NCBI RefSeq assembly: GCF_900890425.1 | Contig: NZ_CAAHFG010000004.1 | Location: 1,036,330 to 1,100,329, forward strand | DNA: 64,000 nt | Source of the DNA: Pontiella desulfatans | GTDB lineage: Bacteria; Verrucomicrobiota; Kiritimatiellia; Kiritimatiellales; Pontiellaceae | Direction: 5' to 3' | Part shown: positions 45,062 to 53,145 of the stretch, piece after piece | Layout: the number at the start of each line of letters is the position of its first letter | Position numbering within the stretch: position 1 is the first letter of the stretch | Notes under the pieces: generated by a model | Database searches by the model: none | Told to the model about the DNA's origin: nothing | What the model saw: only the letters and a program-made list of their open reading frames with translations | Program-made: the position numbers and the translations under genes

Positions 45062-46649
45062 CCCCGCCATCCAAAATGCGCGCCAGCGGTTGCTGGCCGA
45101 ACTCCAACCCGCCGGGCGGTGGGAGGGCGAGCTGTCGCCGTCCGCGTTGGCGACGGCGGTGGCTTCGTTTGCGCTGAAGTCGGCCGGCAGAACGGAGCTG
45201 GCGGAGCGGGGCTTGCAGTGGCTGCGGGAGCACCGCAACGCGGATGGCGGCTGGGGCGACAGCCCGGAGAGCCCGAGCAACTTTACCACCACCCTGCTGT
45301 GCCGCTGCGCGCTCGACCTGGAGACGGGGGATCCGGAAAAGCTGGCAGCCGAAATCCTGCGCTTCTATGGCGAAGACCGCACCTTCTCGGTGCCGATCCT
45401 GACGATGTGCATGCTCTCCGGAAAGCTGGGCAGCGATTGGTCGGTCGTTCCGCAACTGCCGTTCGAGCTGGCGGTCTTCCCGCACAAGGTCTACCGCTTC
45501 CTTAATCTGCCCGTGGTGAGTTATGCGCTCCCGGCGCTCATTGCCATCGGCCTCGTTCGCCACCGGCACAAGCCGTCGCCGCTGGCGTTCCACCGCAACG
45601 GGCTGGTGGGCAAGGTGCTCGGCATCCTGCGCGGCATCCAGCCGGAGAGCGGCGGCTTCCTGGAGGCCGCGCCGCTCACCGGCTTTGTGGCCATGAGCCT
45701 GATCGGGGCGGGGCAGGGCGACCATCCCGTCGTGCAAAACGCCATCGGCTTCCTCGAAGAAACCGTCCGCGGCGACGGCAGCTGGCCGATCGACGTCAAT
45801 CTTTCAACGTGGGTGACTTCGCTGGCGGTCCGGGCGCTGGAGGGCGACCTTTCCGAAGAGCGGCAAACCGCGATACGCAACCATCTAGTACAGACCCAAT
45901 GGCGTGAGGAGCACCCGTTCACCCACGCCGAGCCGGGCGGCTGGGGCTGGACAAACCATCAGGGCGGGGTGCCGGATGCCGACGACACGGCGGCGGCGTT
46001 GATTGCCCTCCACCAACTCGGGTGCGAAACCGGGGTGGCGGAGCAGGGCATCCTCTGGTTGTTGAATCTACAAAACCGCGATGGCGGGATGCCGACCTTT
46101 TGCCGGGGCTGGGGCAAGTTGCCGTTCGATCGCAGCTGTCCGGATTTGACCGCACACATGATCCGCGCCTTTTCGCTTTGGCGCGATGCGATGGACGAAA
46201 ACCTGTGGGCGGCGATGTTCGATTCGATCCTGGTCGGCATCGAATATTTGGAAAAGGAGCAGCGTCCCGACGGCTCGTGGGTACCGCTCTGGTTCGGCAG
46301 CCAATCGCACCCGGAGCACGAAAACCCGGTCTATGGAACCTGCCGCGTGCTCGAAGCCTTGGCCGGACTCGACGAAGGGGAATTCCCGAAGGCCGCAACC
46401 ATGAAAGCGCGTGCTTTCCAATGGCTCGAAACCGTGCGGCTCGACGACCTTGGCCTGGAGGAATTGGCGCTGGTGGCCGGGTTGACGGGAAAGGGGGTGG
46501 ATGAATTACTTGAAAAGACCGCCCAGGGAACGCAATTTCCGGCTAGCCCTATCGGCCTATATTTTGCGAGTCTGTGGTACTCGGAAAAGCTGTATCCGCT
46601 GATCTTCGCGCTGGAGGCGCTGAAACGTTGCAAGGAACGGGATGGATAA
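45051..46649 (+). CDS. Squalene-hopene-cyclase-like terpene cyclase
   Basis: 532 residues from ATG 45051 (earlier in-frame starts lie within the previous gene). QW-like repeats are present: NADGGWGDSP, GDGSWPIDVNLSTW, GGWGWTNHQGG and DGSWVPLWFGS. The catalytic type II cyclase motif is DADDTA with Asp309. Squalene-hopene cyclases protonate a polyisoprene and close rings; they are usually about 620-700 residues, so this one is shorter and its substrate may be different. It overlaps the VOC gene by 8 bp. In context with a polyprenyl synthetase three genes downstream, a prenyl diphosphate-derived substrate is plausible. Confidence 0.88.
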   Translation: MEIDPAIQNARQRLLAELQPAGRWEGELSPSALATAVASFALKSAGRTELAERGLQWLREHRNADGGWGDSPESPSNFTTTLLCRCALDLETGDPEKLAAEILRFYGEDRTFSVPILTMCMLSGKLGSDWSVVPQLPFELAVFPHKVYRFLNLPVVSYALPALIAIGLVRHRHKPSPLAFHRNGLVGKVLGILRGIQPESGGFLEAAPLTGFVAMSLIGAGQGDHPVVQNAIGFLEETVRGDGSWPIDVNLSTWVTSLAVRALEGDLSEERQTAIRNHLVQTQWREEHPFTHAEPGGWGWTNHQGGVPDADDTAAALIALHQLGCETGVAEQGILWLLNLQNRDGGMPTFCRGWGKLPFDRSCPDLTAHMIRAFSLWRDAMDENLWAAMFDSILVGIEYLEKEQRPDGSWVPLWFGSQSHPEHENPVYGTCRVLEALAGLDEGEFPKAATMKARAFQWLETVRLDDLGLEELALVAGLTGKGVDELLEKTAQGTQFPASPIGLYFASLWYSEKLYPLIFALEALKRCKERDG

Positions 46650-47058
46650 TTTTATCAAGGGAATCTGCCACTTTGGGCTTTCGGTGTCCGACCTCGACGA
46701 GTCGATTCGTTTCTATACCGAGGTGCTGGGGCTCACCATGGGCGAGAGGCGCGAGAAGGATGCCTTTTTCCCAATTGGAACCGACGATGTGCTCGCGCTG
46801 ATCCAGTATCCGTGGGGTGCGAAGCGGTTTGATGAGGAATTTCGGTTGAAATACCACGGTAAAACGTTTACTCATTTCGGTTTGGCGGCAGGTTCGGCGC
46901 AGGAGGTGTTTGCTTTCCAGGAGCACCTCAAGGCGAACAACGTGCAGATTGTGAAGGAAGCGTACGAGCGGTGGGACGGGGCGAGCCTCTACTTCCTCGA
47001 TCCCAACGGTTATACGATCGAATATATATATTTTAATCCGAAAGGTGGTGCGGAATGA
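46642..47058 (+). CDS. VOC (glyoxalase/bleomycin resistance) superfamily protein
   Basis: 138 residues. Two beta-alpha-beta-beta-beta units are visible: HFGLSVSDLDESIRFYTEVL at the start and THFGLAAGSAQEVFAFQEHL in the middle, with metal ligand candidates His and the final Glu in YFLDPNGYTIEYIYF. VOC members include lyases, dioxygenases and drug-binding proteins; the function here is unknown. It overlaps the cyclase gene by 8 bp and the next propeller gene by 4 bp, so it is certainly part of the operon and is more likely to act in the pathway than in resistance. Confidence 0.88.
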   Translation: MDNFIKGICHFGLSVSDLDESIRFYTEVLGLTMGERREKDAFFPIGTDDVLALIQYPWGAKRFDEEFRLKYHGKTFTHFGLAAGSAQEVFAFQEHLKANNVQIVKEAYERWDGASLYFLDPNGYTIEYIYFNPKGGAE

Positions 47059-48380
47059 AAACGATGATCATTGGTTTGGCATTGGCCCTATCCGTGGCGG
47101 CGGTTGCCGCCGACTGGCCGCAGTATGCGGGAATCAACCGCGACAACGTCTCGGCCGAAACCGGGCTGGCCGGCTCGTGGCCATCCGCTGGCCCGAAGGT
47201 GCTCTGGGAAACCAAGGTGGGCGATGGCTATTCCGGCCCGGCCATTGTCGACGGCAAGGCCTACCTGACCGACCGCGATGGCGAGGACAGTCTGTTGCGT
47301 TGCTTCGAGATGAAATCCGGCATGGAACTTTGGAAGGTGTCCTTCGGTGATCCAGGGATTCTGAAGAGCAAAAAATACGACGGTACGCGCGGTACGCCGA
47401 CTATTGCCGACGGCAAGGCCTATCTGGTGACCAGCTACGGCACTTTTGTCTGCATCGACCTTAAGTCGCAGAAGGTCAAGTGGCAGCATAATCTTTCCAA
47501 AGACTATAATCAGGATATCTGCCAATTCGGCATTGCCCAGTCTCCCGCGCTCTACGGCAACATGGTGCTGGTGGCGCCCAACTCGAAGGAGGTCGGCGTC
47601 GCGGCCTACGACTGCAAATCCGGCGAGCGGCTCTGGACATCGAAGGGGCTCGGCTTTCATTCTTTTGTTTCGCCTCGCATCGAAAAGGTTTGCGGTCAGG
47701 ATATGGTGATTGCCGTTGGATCGGCCGAACCGGAACCGCGCGAAACACGCCGCAAGCACGGTGAACCGAAGTCGGAACCCGCCGAGCCATCCACGCTGGA
47801 ACCCTGCCATATTGTGGGCCTGTCGCCGAAGGACGGCTCCGTTCTCTGGGACTACACGAACTGGCGCTGCAAGTGGGCCATCCCGCATCCCGTGGCCTTG
47901 GCCGATAACCATTTCTTCATCACGGGTGGCTACGACGCCGGTTCGGCCATGATCCAGATCGTGAAAAAAACAAACGGCTTCGAGGCGAAGGAACTCTACA
48001 AGACCGACGACGTCGGCTCGCAGCTCCACCAGCCGATCCAGGTCGGCGACCACCTCTTCATCGGCAGCAACTCCAACAGCCGCAAGGATGGACTGGCTTC
48101 TTTTTCGCTCGACGGCAAGCTGGCGTGGCGCACCAAGGATATCGACGATGCGCCCAACTTCGAGCGCGGCCCGTTCATCCTGGCCGACGGCAAGCTGATC
48201 ATCCTCGACGGCAAGACGGGCATCCTCCACCTCGTGAAGGCCGACCCGGAAAAATTCCAGCTACTGGCTTCCGCCGAAATGGTCGAGGAAAACGACATGG
48301 CCTGGGCGCCGCTCGCCCTCTCCGACGGCCGGTTGCTCGTCCGCGACTGGAACACCCTCAAGTGCGTTGAACTGAAGTAG
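47055..48380 (+). CDS. Exported PQQ-like beta-propeller protein
   Basis: 441 residues with a signal peptide (to about residue 19, AAVAA/DWPQYAG). The N-terminal DWPQYAGINRDNVSAETGLAG opens many PQQ-like propellers in this phylum. Blade motifs are CFEMKSGMELWKVSFG, CIDLKSQKVKWQHN, AYDCKSGERLWTSKG and KDGSVLWDYTN. It has no recognisable cofactor ligands. It is one of five propellers in the operon and shares the start with that at 41130, so the two may have arisen by duplication. It overlaps the DUF116-synthetase gene by one base. Confidence 0.88.
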   Translation: MKTMIIGLALALSVAAVAADWPQYAGINRDNVSAETGLAGSWPSAGPKVLWETKVGDGYSGPAIVDGKAYLTDRDGEDSLLRCFEMKSGMELWKVSFGDPGILKSKKYDGTRGTPTIADGKAYLVTSYGTFVCIDLKSQKVKWQHNLSKDYNQDICQFGIAQSPALYGNMVLVAPNSKEVGVAAYDCKSGERLWTSKGLGFHSFVSPRIEKVCGQDMVIAVGSAEPEPRETRRKHGEPKSEPAEPSTLEPCHIVGLSPKDGSVLWDYTNWRCKWAIPHPVALADNHFFITGGYDAGSAMIQIVKKTNGFEAKELYKTDDVGSQLHQPIQVGDHLFIGSNSNSRKDGLASFSLDGKLAWRTKDIDDAPNFERGPFILADGKLIILDGKTGILHLVKADPEKFQLLASAEMVEENDMAWAPLALSDGRLLVRDWNTLKCVELK

Positions 48381-49915
48381 TGCAGAAAGCAAAACCAGAG
48401 TACGGCGTTCCCGCGGCCGAGGCGCAGCGCAGCGAAATGCAGCAGGCCGTGGCCGCATACGCCACGCAGCACCGTCTCGTGCCGCCGCTCTCCATGGAGG
48501 AGCTGCGCGACCACGCCTCGCGCCTCACGTCCCAATCGTCGCTCCTCGACTATGCCATGGTGTTGCTCAACAACGAGGTGTGGCGCGAAACGGTGGCCTC
48601 CATCCCCTACAGCCGCCGCCTGCTCCTGCTGCCGCAATGCCTGCGCAATTTTGCCGACTGCCCCGCCACGCTCGACGAGTTCGGCCTGCTCTGCGAAGAG
48701 TGCGGCCGCTGCAACATCGGCGAGCTGCAAGCCCTGGCCGAAGACCTCGGCTATGTGGTCCTCGTGGCCGAGGGCTCCACCGTCGTCTCCAAGCTGCTCG
48801 CGGGCGGGAAGGTCGATGCCGTCGTGGGCGTCAGCTGCCTCAATGCCCTCGAAAAATCATTTCCGCACATGGCCGACGGCGCCATCCCCGGCCTCGCCAT
48901 TCCGCTCACGCTCGACGGCTGCATCAACACAACCACCGATTTCGGGCACGTTCGCGAAGCCATCCGGCTCAAGTCGTCCGTACCCTGGAAAAACCAGGTC
49001 GACACCGAGGCCATCCGAAAAATCGTCGATGGCTGGTTTGACGAACCGTTCGACTGCGCAACCGAGACCGAACGCATCGCCTACGATTGGCTGCTCAAGG
49101 ACGGCAAGCGCTGGCGACCGTTCCTGCTCGCCTGCACCTACAGCGCCCTCAACGAAGGCTCCTCCGATTTCCCCGCCGACGTCCGCAAGCTCGCCATCGC
49201 CGTCGAATGCTTCCACAAAGCCTCGCTCATCCACGACGACATCGAAGACCACGACGACCTGCGCTATGGCCAGCCGACGCTCCACCGGCAATACGGCATC
49301 CCCGTTGCCATCAATGCTGGCGACCTGCTCGTGGGCGAGGGCTACCGCTGGATCGCCGAAGTCGAAAACAGCGCCGCCGCGCTCCTGCGCATCGCCTCCG
49401 CCAACCACCGCACCCTCTGCGTCGGCCAGGGCGAAGAGCTCATCGGCACCGAACGCAACCACCCCCTCACCGCGCAGCAGGTCATCGAAATCGCCCGCCG
49501 CAAGACCGCCCCCGCCTTCGGCGTCTCCCTGCTGCTCGGCGCCGTCGCCGCCAATGCCGACCAGGCGCTGCTCGACGCCCTCCACACCTTCAGCGAATCC
49601 CTCGGCATCGCCTACCAAATCCGCGACGACCTCGAGGAATACACCTCCGGCCAAGCCGCCGATCTCCGCGCCTCCATCATCCTCGCCCTCGCCGAGGGGT
49701 CAGAACGCTTTTATCGTCATTTTTCGGATGACGAGAAAAGCGTTCTGACCCCTCAGGTGCGGAATCGGTTGGATGAGTTGATGGTGGTGGAAAAGGCGTC
49801 GCAGTTGCTGGAGCACTATAAGAACGAGGCGGTGCGCGCGCTGAACCCGTTGCAGAGCGCCATGCTCAAAACTTTGTTGCGGCGAGTAGCCGCCAAAATG
49901 CTGGATCTTTTTTGA
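48380..49915 (+). CDS. DUF116 / polyprenyl synthetase fusion
   Basis: 511 residues, start GTG 48380. Residues about 60-195 match DUF116: LLLPQCLRN, CEECGRCNIGEL, GVSCLNALEK and LDGCINTTTDF, with conserved cysteines that may hold a cluster or metal. Residues 200-511 are a trans-prenyl diphosphate synthase with the first Asp-rich motif DDIED at 286-290 and a second at RDDLEEY. It should lengthen an allylic diphosphate with isopentenyl diphosphate. A palindrome lies in frame inside the C-terminal part (codes EGSERFYRHFSDDEKSVLTP). Fusion of these two domains is unusual; DUF116 is normally separate. Confidence 0.88.
   Translation: MQKAKPEYGVPAAEAQRSEMQQAVAAYATQHRLVPPLSMEELRDHASRLTSQSSLLDYAMVLLNNEVWRETVASIPYSRRLLLLPQCLRNFADCPATLDEFGLLCEECGRCNIGELQALAEDLGYVVLVAEGSTVVSKLLAGGKVDAVVGVSCLNALEKSFPHMADGAIPGLAIPLTLDGCINTTTDFGHVREAIRLKSSVPWKNQVDTEAIRKIVDGWFDEPFDCATETERIAYDWLLKDGKRWRPFLLACTYSALNEGSSDFPADVRKLAIAVECFHKASLIHDDIEDHDDLRYGQPTLHRQYGIPVAINAGDLLVGEGYRWIAEVENSAAALLRIASANHRTLCVGQGEELIGTERNHPLTAQQVIEIARRKTAPAFGVSLLLGAVAANADQALLDALHTFSESLGIAYQIRDDLEEYTSGQAADLRASIILALAEGSERFYRHFSDDEKSVLTPQVRNRLDELMVVEKASQLLEHYKNEAVRALNPLQSAMLKTLLRRVAAKMLDLF
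49694..49754. repeat. In-frame palindromic element within the polyprenyl synthetase gene
   Basis: Arms of 27 bp (GAGGGGTCAGAACGCTTTTA.. and complement, one mismatch) flank TTTTCGG. The reading frame stays open through the element, adding about 20 residues between ALAEG and VRNRLDEL. The CTGACCCCT end is shared with the palindrome at 60851. Confidence 0.9.
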
Positions 49916-51342
49916 ATAAAAAAACAACAAGCTGGCTAGTGGCCGTGCCCGTCCTCGTTTTGTGTGGATGGGCGGCTTTGCATGTGCTCTCGGAATGGCT
50001 CTCCGCCGATCCATCCGCCAAGCTGGTGCGTAGCGTGCCCGGCAACGACGGAGCACCGCCGGAAGCCGAACGCGTCAAGGACGAACTCGATATCGAGTTG
50101 GCGGGTACGCTCGAAACCTTCGGTGGCGCCCCCTCCGCTCTTCCCGGAAGCTGGCCGCGCTTCCGCGGCGCGGACTTCGACAACATCCACAAGGGCGGCG
50201 CCAAACTTGCCGACTCCTGGCCGGAGGAGGGCCCGAAGGTCTACTGGTCGGTCGAGCTGGGCGAAGGCCATGCCGCGCCCGCCGTGCTCGATGGCGCCGT
50301 CTATCTCTTCGACTATAACGAAGAGACCCGTTCCGATGCCCTGCGCTGCTTTTCGCTGGCCGACGGCCAGGAAATCTGGCGGCGCTCCTATGCGTTGCCC
50401 GCCAAGCGCAACCACGGCCTCTCACGCACCATCCCGGCGGTTACGGAAGACTGCATTGTCACCATCGGGCCGCGCTGCCATGTTTCGTGCGTCGAAACCA
50501 AGACGGGCGCGTTCCGTTGGGGCATCGACCTGCAGAAGGAATACGGAACCACCGAACCGCTCTGGTTCACCGGGCAGTGCCCGCTCATCGACGGCGGCCT
50601 CGCCATTCTTGCGCCCGGCGGCCCCGATGTTTTGCTGATGGCGGTCGATTGCAAGACGGGCGATGTGGTTTGGCAAGTACCCAATTCCAAGGGCTGGAAA
50701 ATGTCGCACTCCTCGGTCATGCCGCTCACGGTGCACGGCGAAGAAATGTATGTCTATGCCGCGGTCGGCGGGATGGTGGGCATCTCCAAAAGCGGCGCTC
50801 TGCTGTGGGACATCCCTTGGAATGCATCGGTCATTGCGCCGTCACCGCTAATGGTTTCCGAAGACAAGATCTTCATCACGGCGGGCTATGGCGCGGGTAG
50901 CCTGATGGTTCAGGTCGATAAAACGGCCAACGGGTATGCTGCGAAGGAAATTGCAAAACACGGCCCGAAGGATTGGCTCGCCTGCGAACAGCAGACGCCG
51001 ATCCTCGTCGATGGCCTGCTCTACGGAATCATGCCCAAGGATGCCGGTGCGTTGAAGCAGCAGTTTGTCTGCTACGATCCCGCCAGCGGCGAGCTCGTAT
51101 GGTCGAGCGGGAAAACCGCCCGTTTCGGCCTGGGGCCTTTCCTCCTGGCCGACGATAAATTCTATGTGCTCGACGACGATGGAACCCTCTCCCTGCTCGC
51201 CCTCGACAAAACCGGGTACGAGCAGCTCGCGCAGCACCGCATCCTCGAAGGCCACGATGCCTGGGGGCCGATTGCTTTGGTGGGGACCCGCATGCTCCTG
51301 CGCGACTCAACCCGCATGGTTTGCATTGAGGTGGGAAAATGA
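49912..51342 (+). CDS. Membrane-anchored PQQ-like beta-propeller protein
   Basis: 476 residues, apparent start TTG 49912, overlapping the synthetase stop. A single membrane helix (WLVAVPVLVLCGWAALHVL, about 8-26) without a clear cleavage site suggests an anchor facing the periplasm. After a linker, SWPRFRGADFDNIHKGG starts a propeller with CFSLADGQEIWRRSY, CVETKTGAFRWGID, CKTGDVVWQVPN and CYDPASGELVWSSG. Two TTG/ATG alternatives downstream would remove the helix. Its stop overlaps the NHL-like gene by 4 bp. Confidence 0.85.
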   Translation: MNKKTTSWLVAVPVLVLCGWAALHVLSEWLSADPSAKLVRSVPGNDGAPPEAERVKDELDIELAGTLETFGGAPSALPGSWPRFRGADFDNIHKGGAKLADSWPEEGPKVYWSVELGEGHAAPAVLDGAVYLFDYNEETRSDALRCFSLADGQEIWRRSYALPAKRNHGLSRTIPAVTEDCIVTIGPRCHVSCVETKTGAFRWGIDLQKEYGTTEPLWFTGQCPLIDGGLAILAPGGPDVLLMAVDCKTGDVVWQVPNSKGWKMSHSSVMPLTVHGEEMYVYAAVGGMVGISKSGALLWDIPWNASVIAPSPLMVSEDKIFITAGYGAGSLMVQVDKTANGYAAKEIAKHGPKDWLACEQQTPILVDGLLYGIMPKDAGALKQQFVCYDPASGELVWSSGKTARFGLGPFLLADDKFYVLDDDGTLSLLALDKTGYEQLAQHRILEGHDAWGPIALVGTRMLLRDSTRMVCIEVGK

Positions 51343-52277
51343 AAACAGCTGCAAAAAACTGGATTTGGTTCGTTGCCCTCATGGCGCTGGTGGTGGGGGC
51401 CGGAGTTTTCATCGGCAATAATCGCCGTAAGGAGCTTGGAAAGAGCTTCGACTATTCGCTGGCTGAATACCGCAAGGTGGATCCGGCATTGATCAAATAC
51501 CAGGAGCTTGAACCGATCGTTCCGTCCATTGGAAATATATCGGCGTTGGCGATTGCCGAAAATGGACAGCTTTACATTGGCGGTGAAAATGCCATTGAAA
51601 CGATCGGCGGCGAAACGACGGTCGTTGAAGGAACCCCCACGTGCCTTGCGGTGGATAGTGAGGGCATTCTTTTCTACGGATTGCAGAATCGGGTTGAGAG
51701 CTCCGATGGGCGCAGTTGGAATGTTCCTTCGGGGAAAGCCCACCTCACTTCGATCGATGTGGATGAGTGGTATGTCTATGTCGCCGATGCGGGTAGCCGC
51801 CGGATCTGGCGCTTCAATAAGGCGGGTGGCGAGCCCTTCGAAATCGGCAAGAAGGACTGGGCGAACGGGGTACGCGGCTTCTTTATTCCGAGTCCGTTTT
51901 TCGATTTGGCGATCAGCCGCGCAGATGGTTCGCTCTGGGCGGTCAATCCGGGGCACCATGCGCTGGAAAACTATCGCCCCGACGGCATGCCGCTTTCGAG
52001 TTGGGAAGCGAGTGGAATGCGGATCGAAGGCTTCAGTGGCTGCTGCAACCCGTCGCACTTTGCGCTGCTGCCCGACGGCGGATTCGTCACCGCCGAGAAG
52101 GGGTTGCCGCGCGTGAAGATCCACAACGTCGATGGCTCGCTGCGCTGTGTGGTTGCCGCGCCGGATCAATTCGAAGAGGGGGTGGAGGGGCTCGACGTCG
52201 CCGTCGGCGAGGACGGAATAATCCATGTGCTCGATCCCAGCAAAAACCAGGTGCGTATTTTCGAGGAGAAACGATGA
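51339..52277 (+). CDS. Membrane-anchored NHL/SMP-30-like beta-propeller protein
   Basis: 312 residues. The N-terminal helix NWIWFVALMALVVGAGVFIG anchors the protein. Blade-like segments follow: ISALAIAENGQLYIGGENAI, LAVDSEGILFYG, IDVDEWYVYVADAGSRRIWRF and LDVAVGEDGIIHVLDPSKNQV, typical of six-bladed NHL or SMP-30 propellers. CCNPSHFALLPDG near residue 235 is a conserved feature of a subgroup often encoded with Fe-S genes. No enzyme residues can be claimed. It overlaps both neighbours by 4 bp and probably acts with them at the membrane. Confidence 0.85.
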   Translation: MKTAAKNWIWFVALMALVVGAGVFIGNNRRKELGKSFDYSLAEYRKVDPALIKYQELEPIVPSIGNISALAIAENGQLYIGGENAIETIGGETTVVEGTPTCLAVDSEGILFYGLQNRVESSDGRSWNVPSGKAHLTSIDVDEWYVYVADAGSRRIWRFNKAGGEPFEIGKKDWANGVRGFFIPSPFFDLAISRADGSLWAVNPGHHALENYRPDGMPLSSWEASGMRIEGFSGCCNPSHFALLPDGGFVTAEKGLPRVKIHNVDGSLRCVVAAPDQFEEGVEGLDVAVGEDGIIHVLDPSKNQVRIFEEKR

Positions 52278-52438
52278 AGCGGATGGATCGGAAAACATTT
52301 TTTAGAAACGGTGCGCTGGTTGGCATTGTTGGCCTGTGCGCCGTGCTGGTTTCGCGTGAAGAAAAGTTCGAGTGCAGCGACCGGTGCGGCAAGTGCCCCA
52401 AGTTTGAAAACGGGAAGTGCGGACTGGGATTGAAATGA
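52274..52438 (+). CDS. Small membrane/Cys-rich protein
   Basis: 54 residues, start ATG 52274 overlapping the previous stop. After RMDRKTFFRNGALVGIVGLC, which forms a hydrophobic N-terminal helix with a Tat-like pattern, comes CSDRCGKCPKFENGKCGLG, a four-cysteine cluster (C-x3-C-x2-C-x7-C). It may hold a metal or cluster, or serve as a docking unit for the ferredoxins next to it. The small size and overlaps on both ends (4 bp each) support it as a real gene. Confidence 0.75.
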   Translation: MKRMDRKTFFRNGALVGIVGLCAVLVSREEKFECSDRCGKCPKFENGKCGLGLK

Positions 52439-52995
52439 AAGCTGGAGAAAACAGAGGACGGCGAAACTTTATCCGCGGCGCGGCGGCGGTCGTGATCGGC
52501 GGCACAGTGCTGGCGGCGGCGCGTAGCCGCTCGCCCAAGCTGGTGTGGCAGATCGATCCCGAAAAATGCACGCGCTGCGGGCGCTGCGCAACGCACTGCG
52601 TGCTGGCGCCGTCGGCCGTGAAGTGCGTTCACTCCTATTCCATCTGCGGCTACTGCGACCTCTGCGGCGGTTATCTGCGTCCCGATGCCAAGGGGCGCGA
52701 TACGGGCGCGGAAAACCAGCTCTGCCCGACCGCAGCCATCAAACGCACTTTCATCGAGGAGCCCTATTTCCAATACAAGATCGATGAGGATCTCTGCATC
52801 GGCTGCGGCATCTGCGTCGAGGGCTGCAGTGTTTTCGGCAACGGTTCGATGTATCTGCAGGTCAAGCACGACCTCTGCGTCAATTGCAACGAGTGCGCCA
52901 TCGCCCATGCCTGCCCGTCCGATGCCTTCGTCCGCGTCGTCGCCAAAAACGATGCCTACCTCCTCAAATCCGACCAGGAAAAGAGGGTGAGTTAA
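52435..52995 (+). CDS. Tat-exported multi-cluster ferredoxin
   Basis: 186 residues from ATG 52435, overlapping the previous stop. RGRRNFIRGAAAVVIGGTVL is a twin-arginine leader. Clusters are CTRCGRCATHC, CGYCDLCGG, CIGCGICVEGC and CVNCNECAIAHAC with CP, together suited to three [4Fe-4S] centres. NapG- and NosR-associated ferredoxins have the same layout, and the next gene is NapH-like, so this protein should exchange electrons with the membrane protein on the periplasmic side. Its stop codon is the first base of an inverted repeat element. Confidence 0.9.
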   Translation: MKAGENRGRRNFIRGAAAVVIGGTVLAAARSRSPKLVWQIDPEKCTRCGRCATHCVLAPSAVKCVHSYSICGYCDLCGGYLRPDAKGRDTGAENQLCPTAAIKRTFIEEPYFQYKIDEDLCIGCGICVEGCSVFGNGSMYLQVKHDLCVNCNECAIAHACPSDAFVRVVAKNDAYLLKSDQEKRVS

Positions 52996-53145
52996 TGGCC
53001 GCGAAGACGCAAAGACGCGAAAGAGCAGATGTGGTTTCCACCACGGAGGGACAGAGACACGGAGTATTGTTTAATTTCCTGACCTCCGTGTCTCTGTGCC
53101 TCCGTGGTAAAGAAAATCATCGCGTCTTTGCGTCTTTGCGGTCAT
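52995..53145. repeat. Nested palindromic element of the GACCGC(A/G)AAGACGC type
   Basis: Outer arms 52995-53020 and 53120-53145 (ATGGCCGCGAAGACGCAAAG.. against its complement, 24/26) enclose a second pair at 53035-53064 and 53084-53111 (CACGGAGG.ACAGAGACAC, about 24 bp). The element lies between the ferredoxin stop and the hydrophobic start of the NapH-like protein, whose frame is open through it. The same outer repeat flanks the GxxExxY gene at 57457. Confidence 0.9.
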
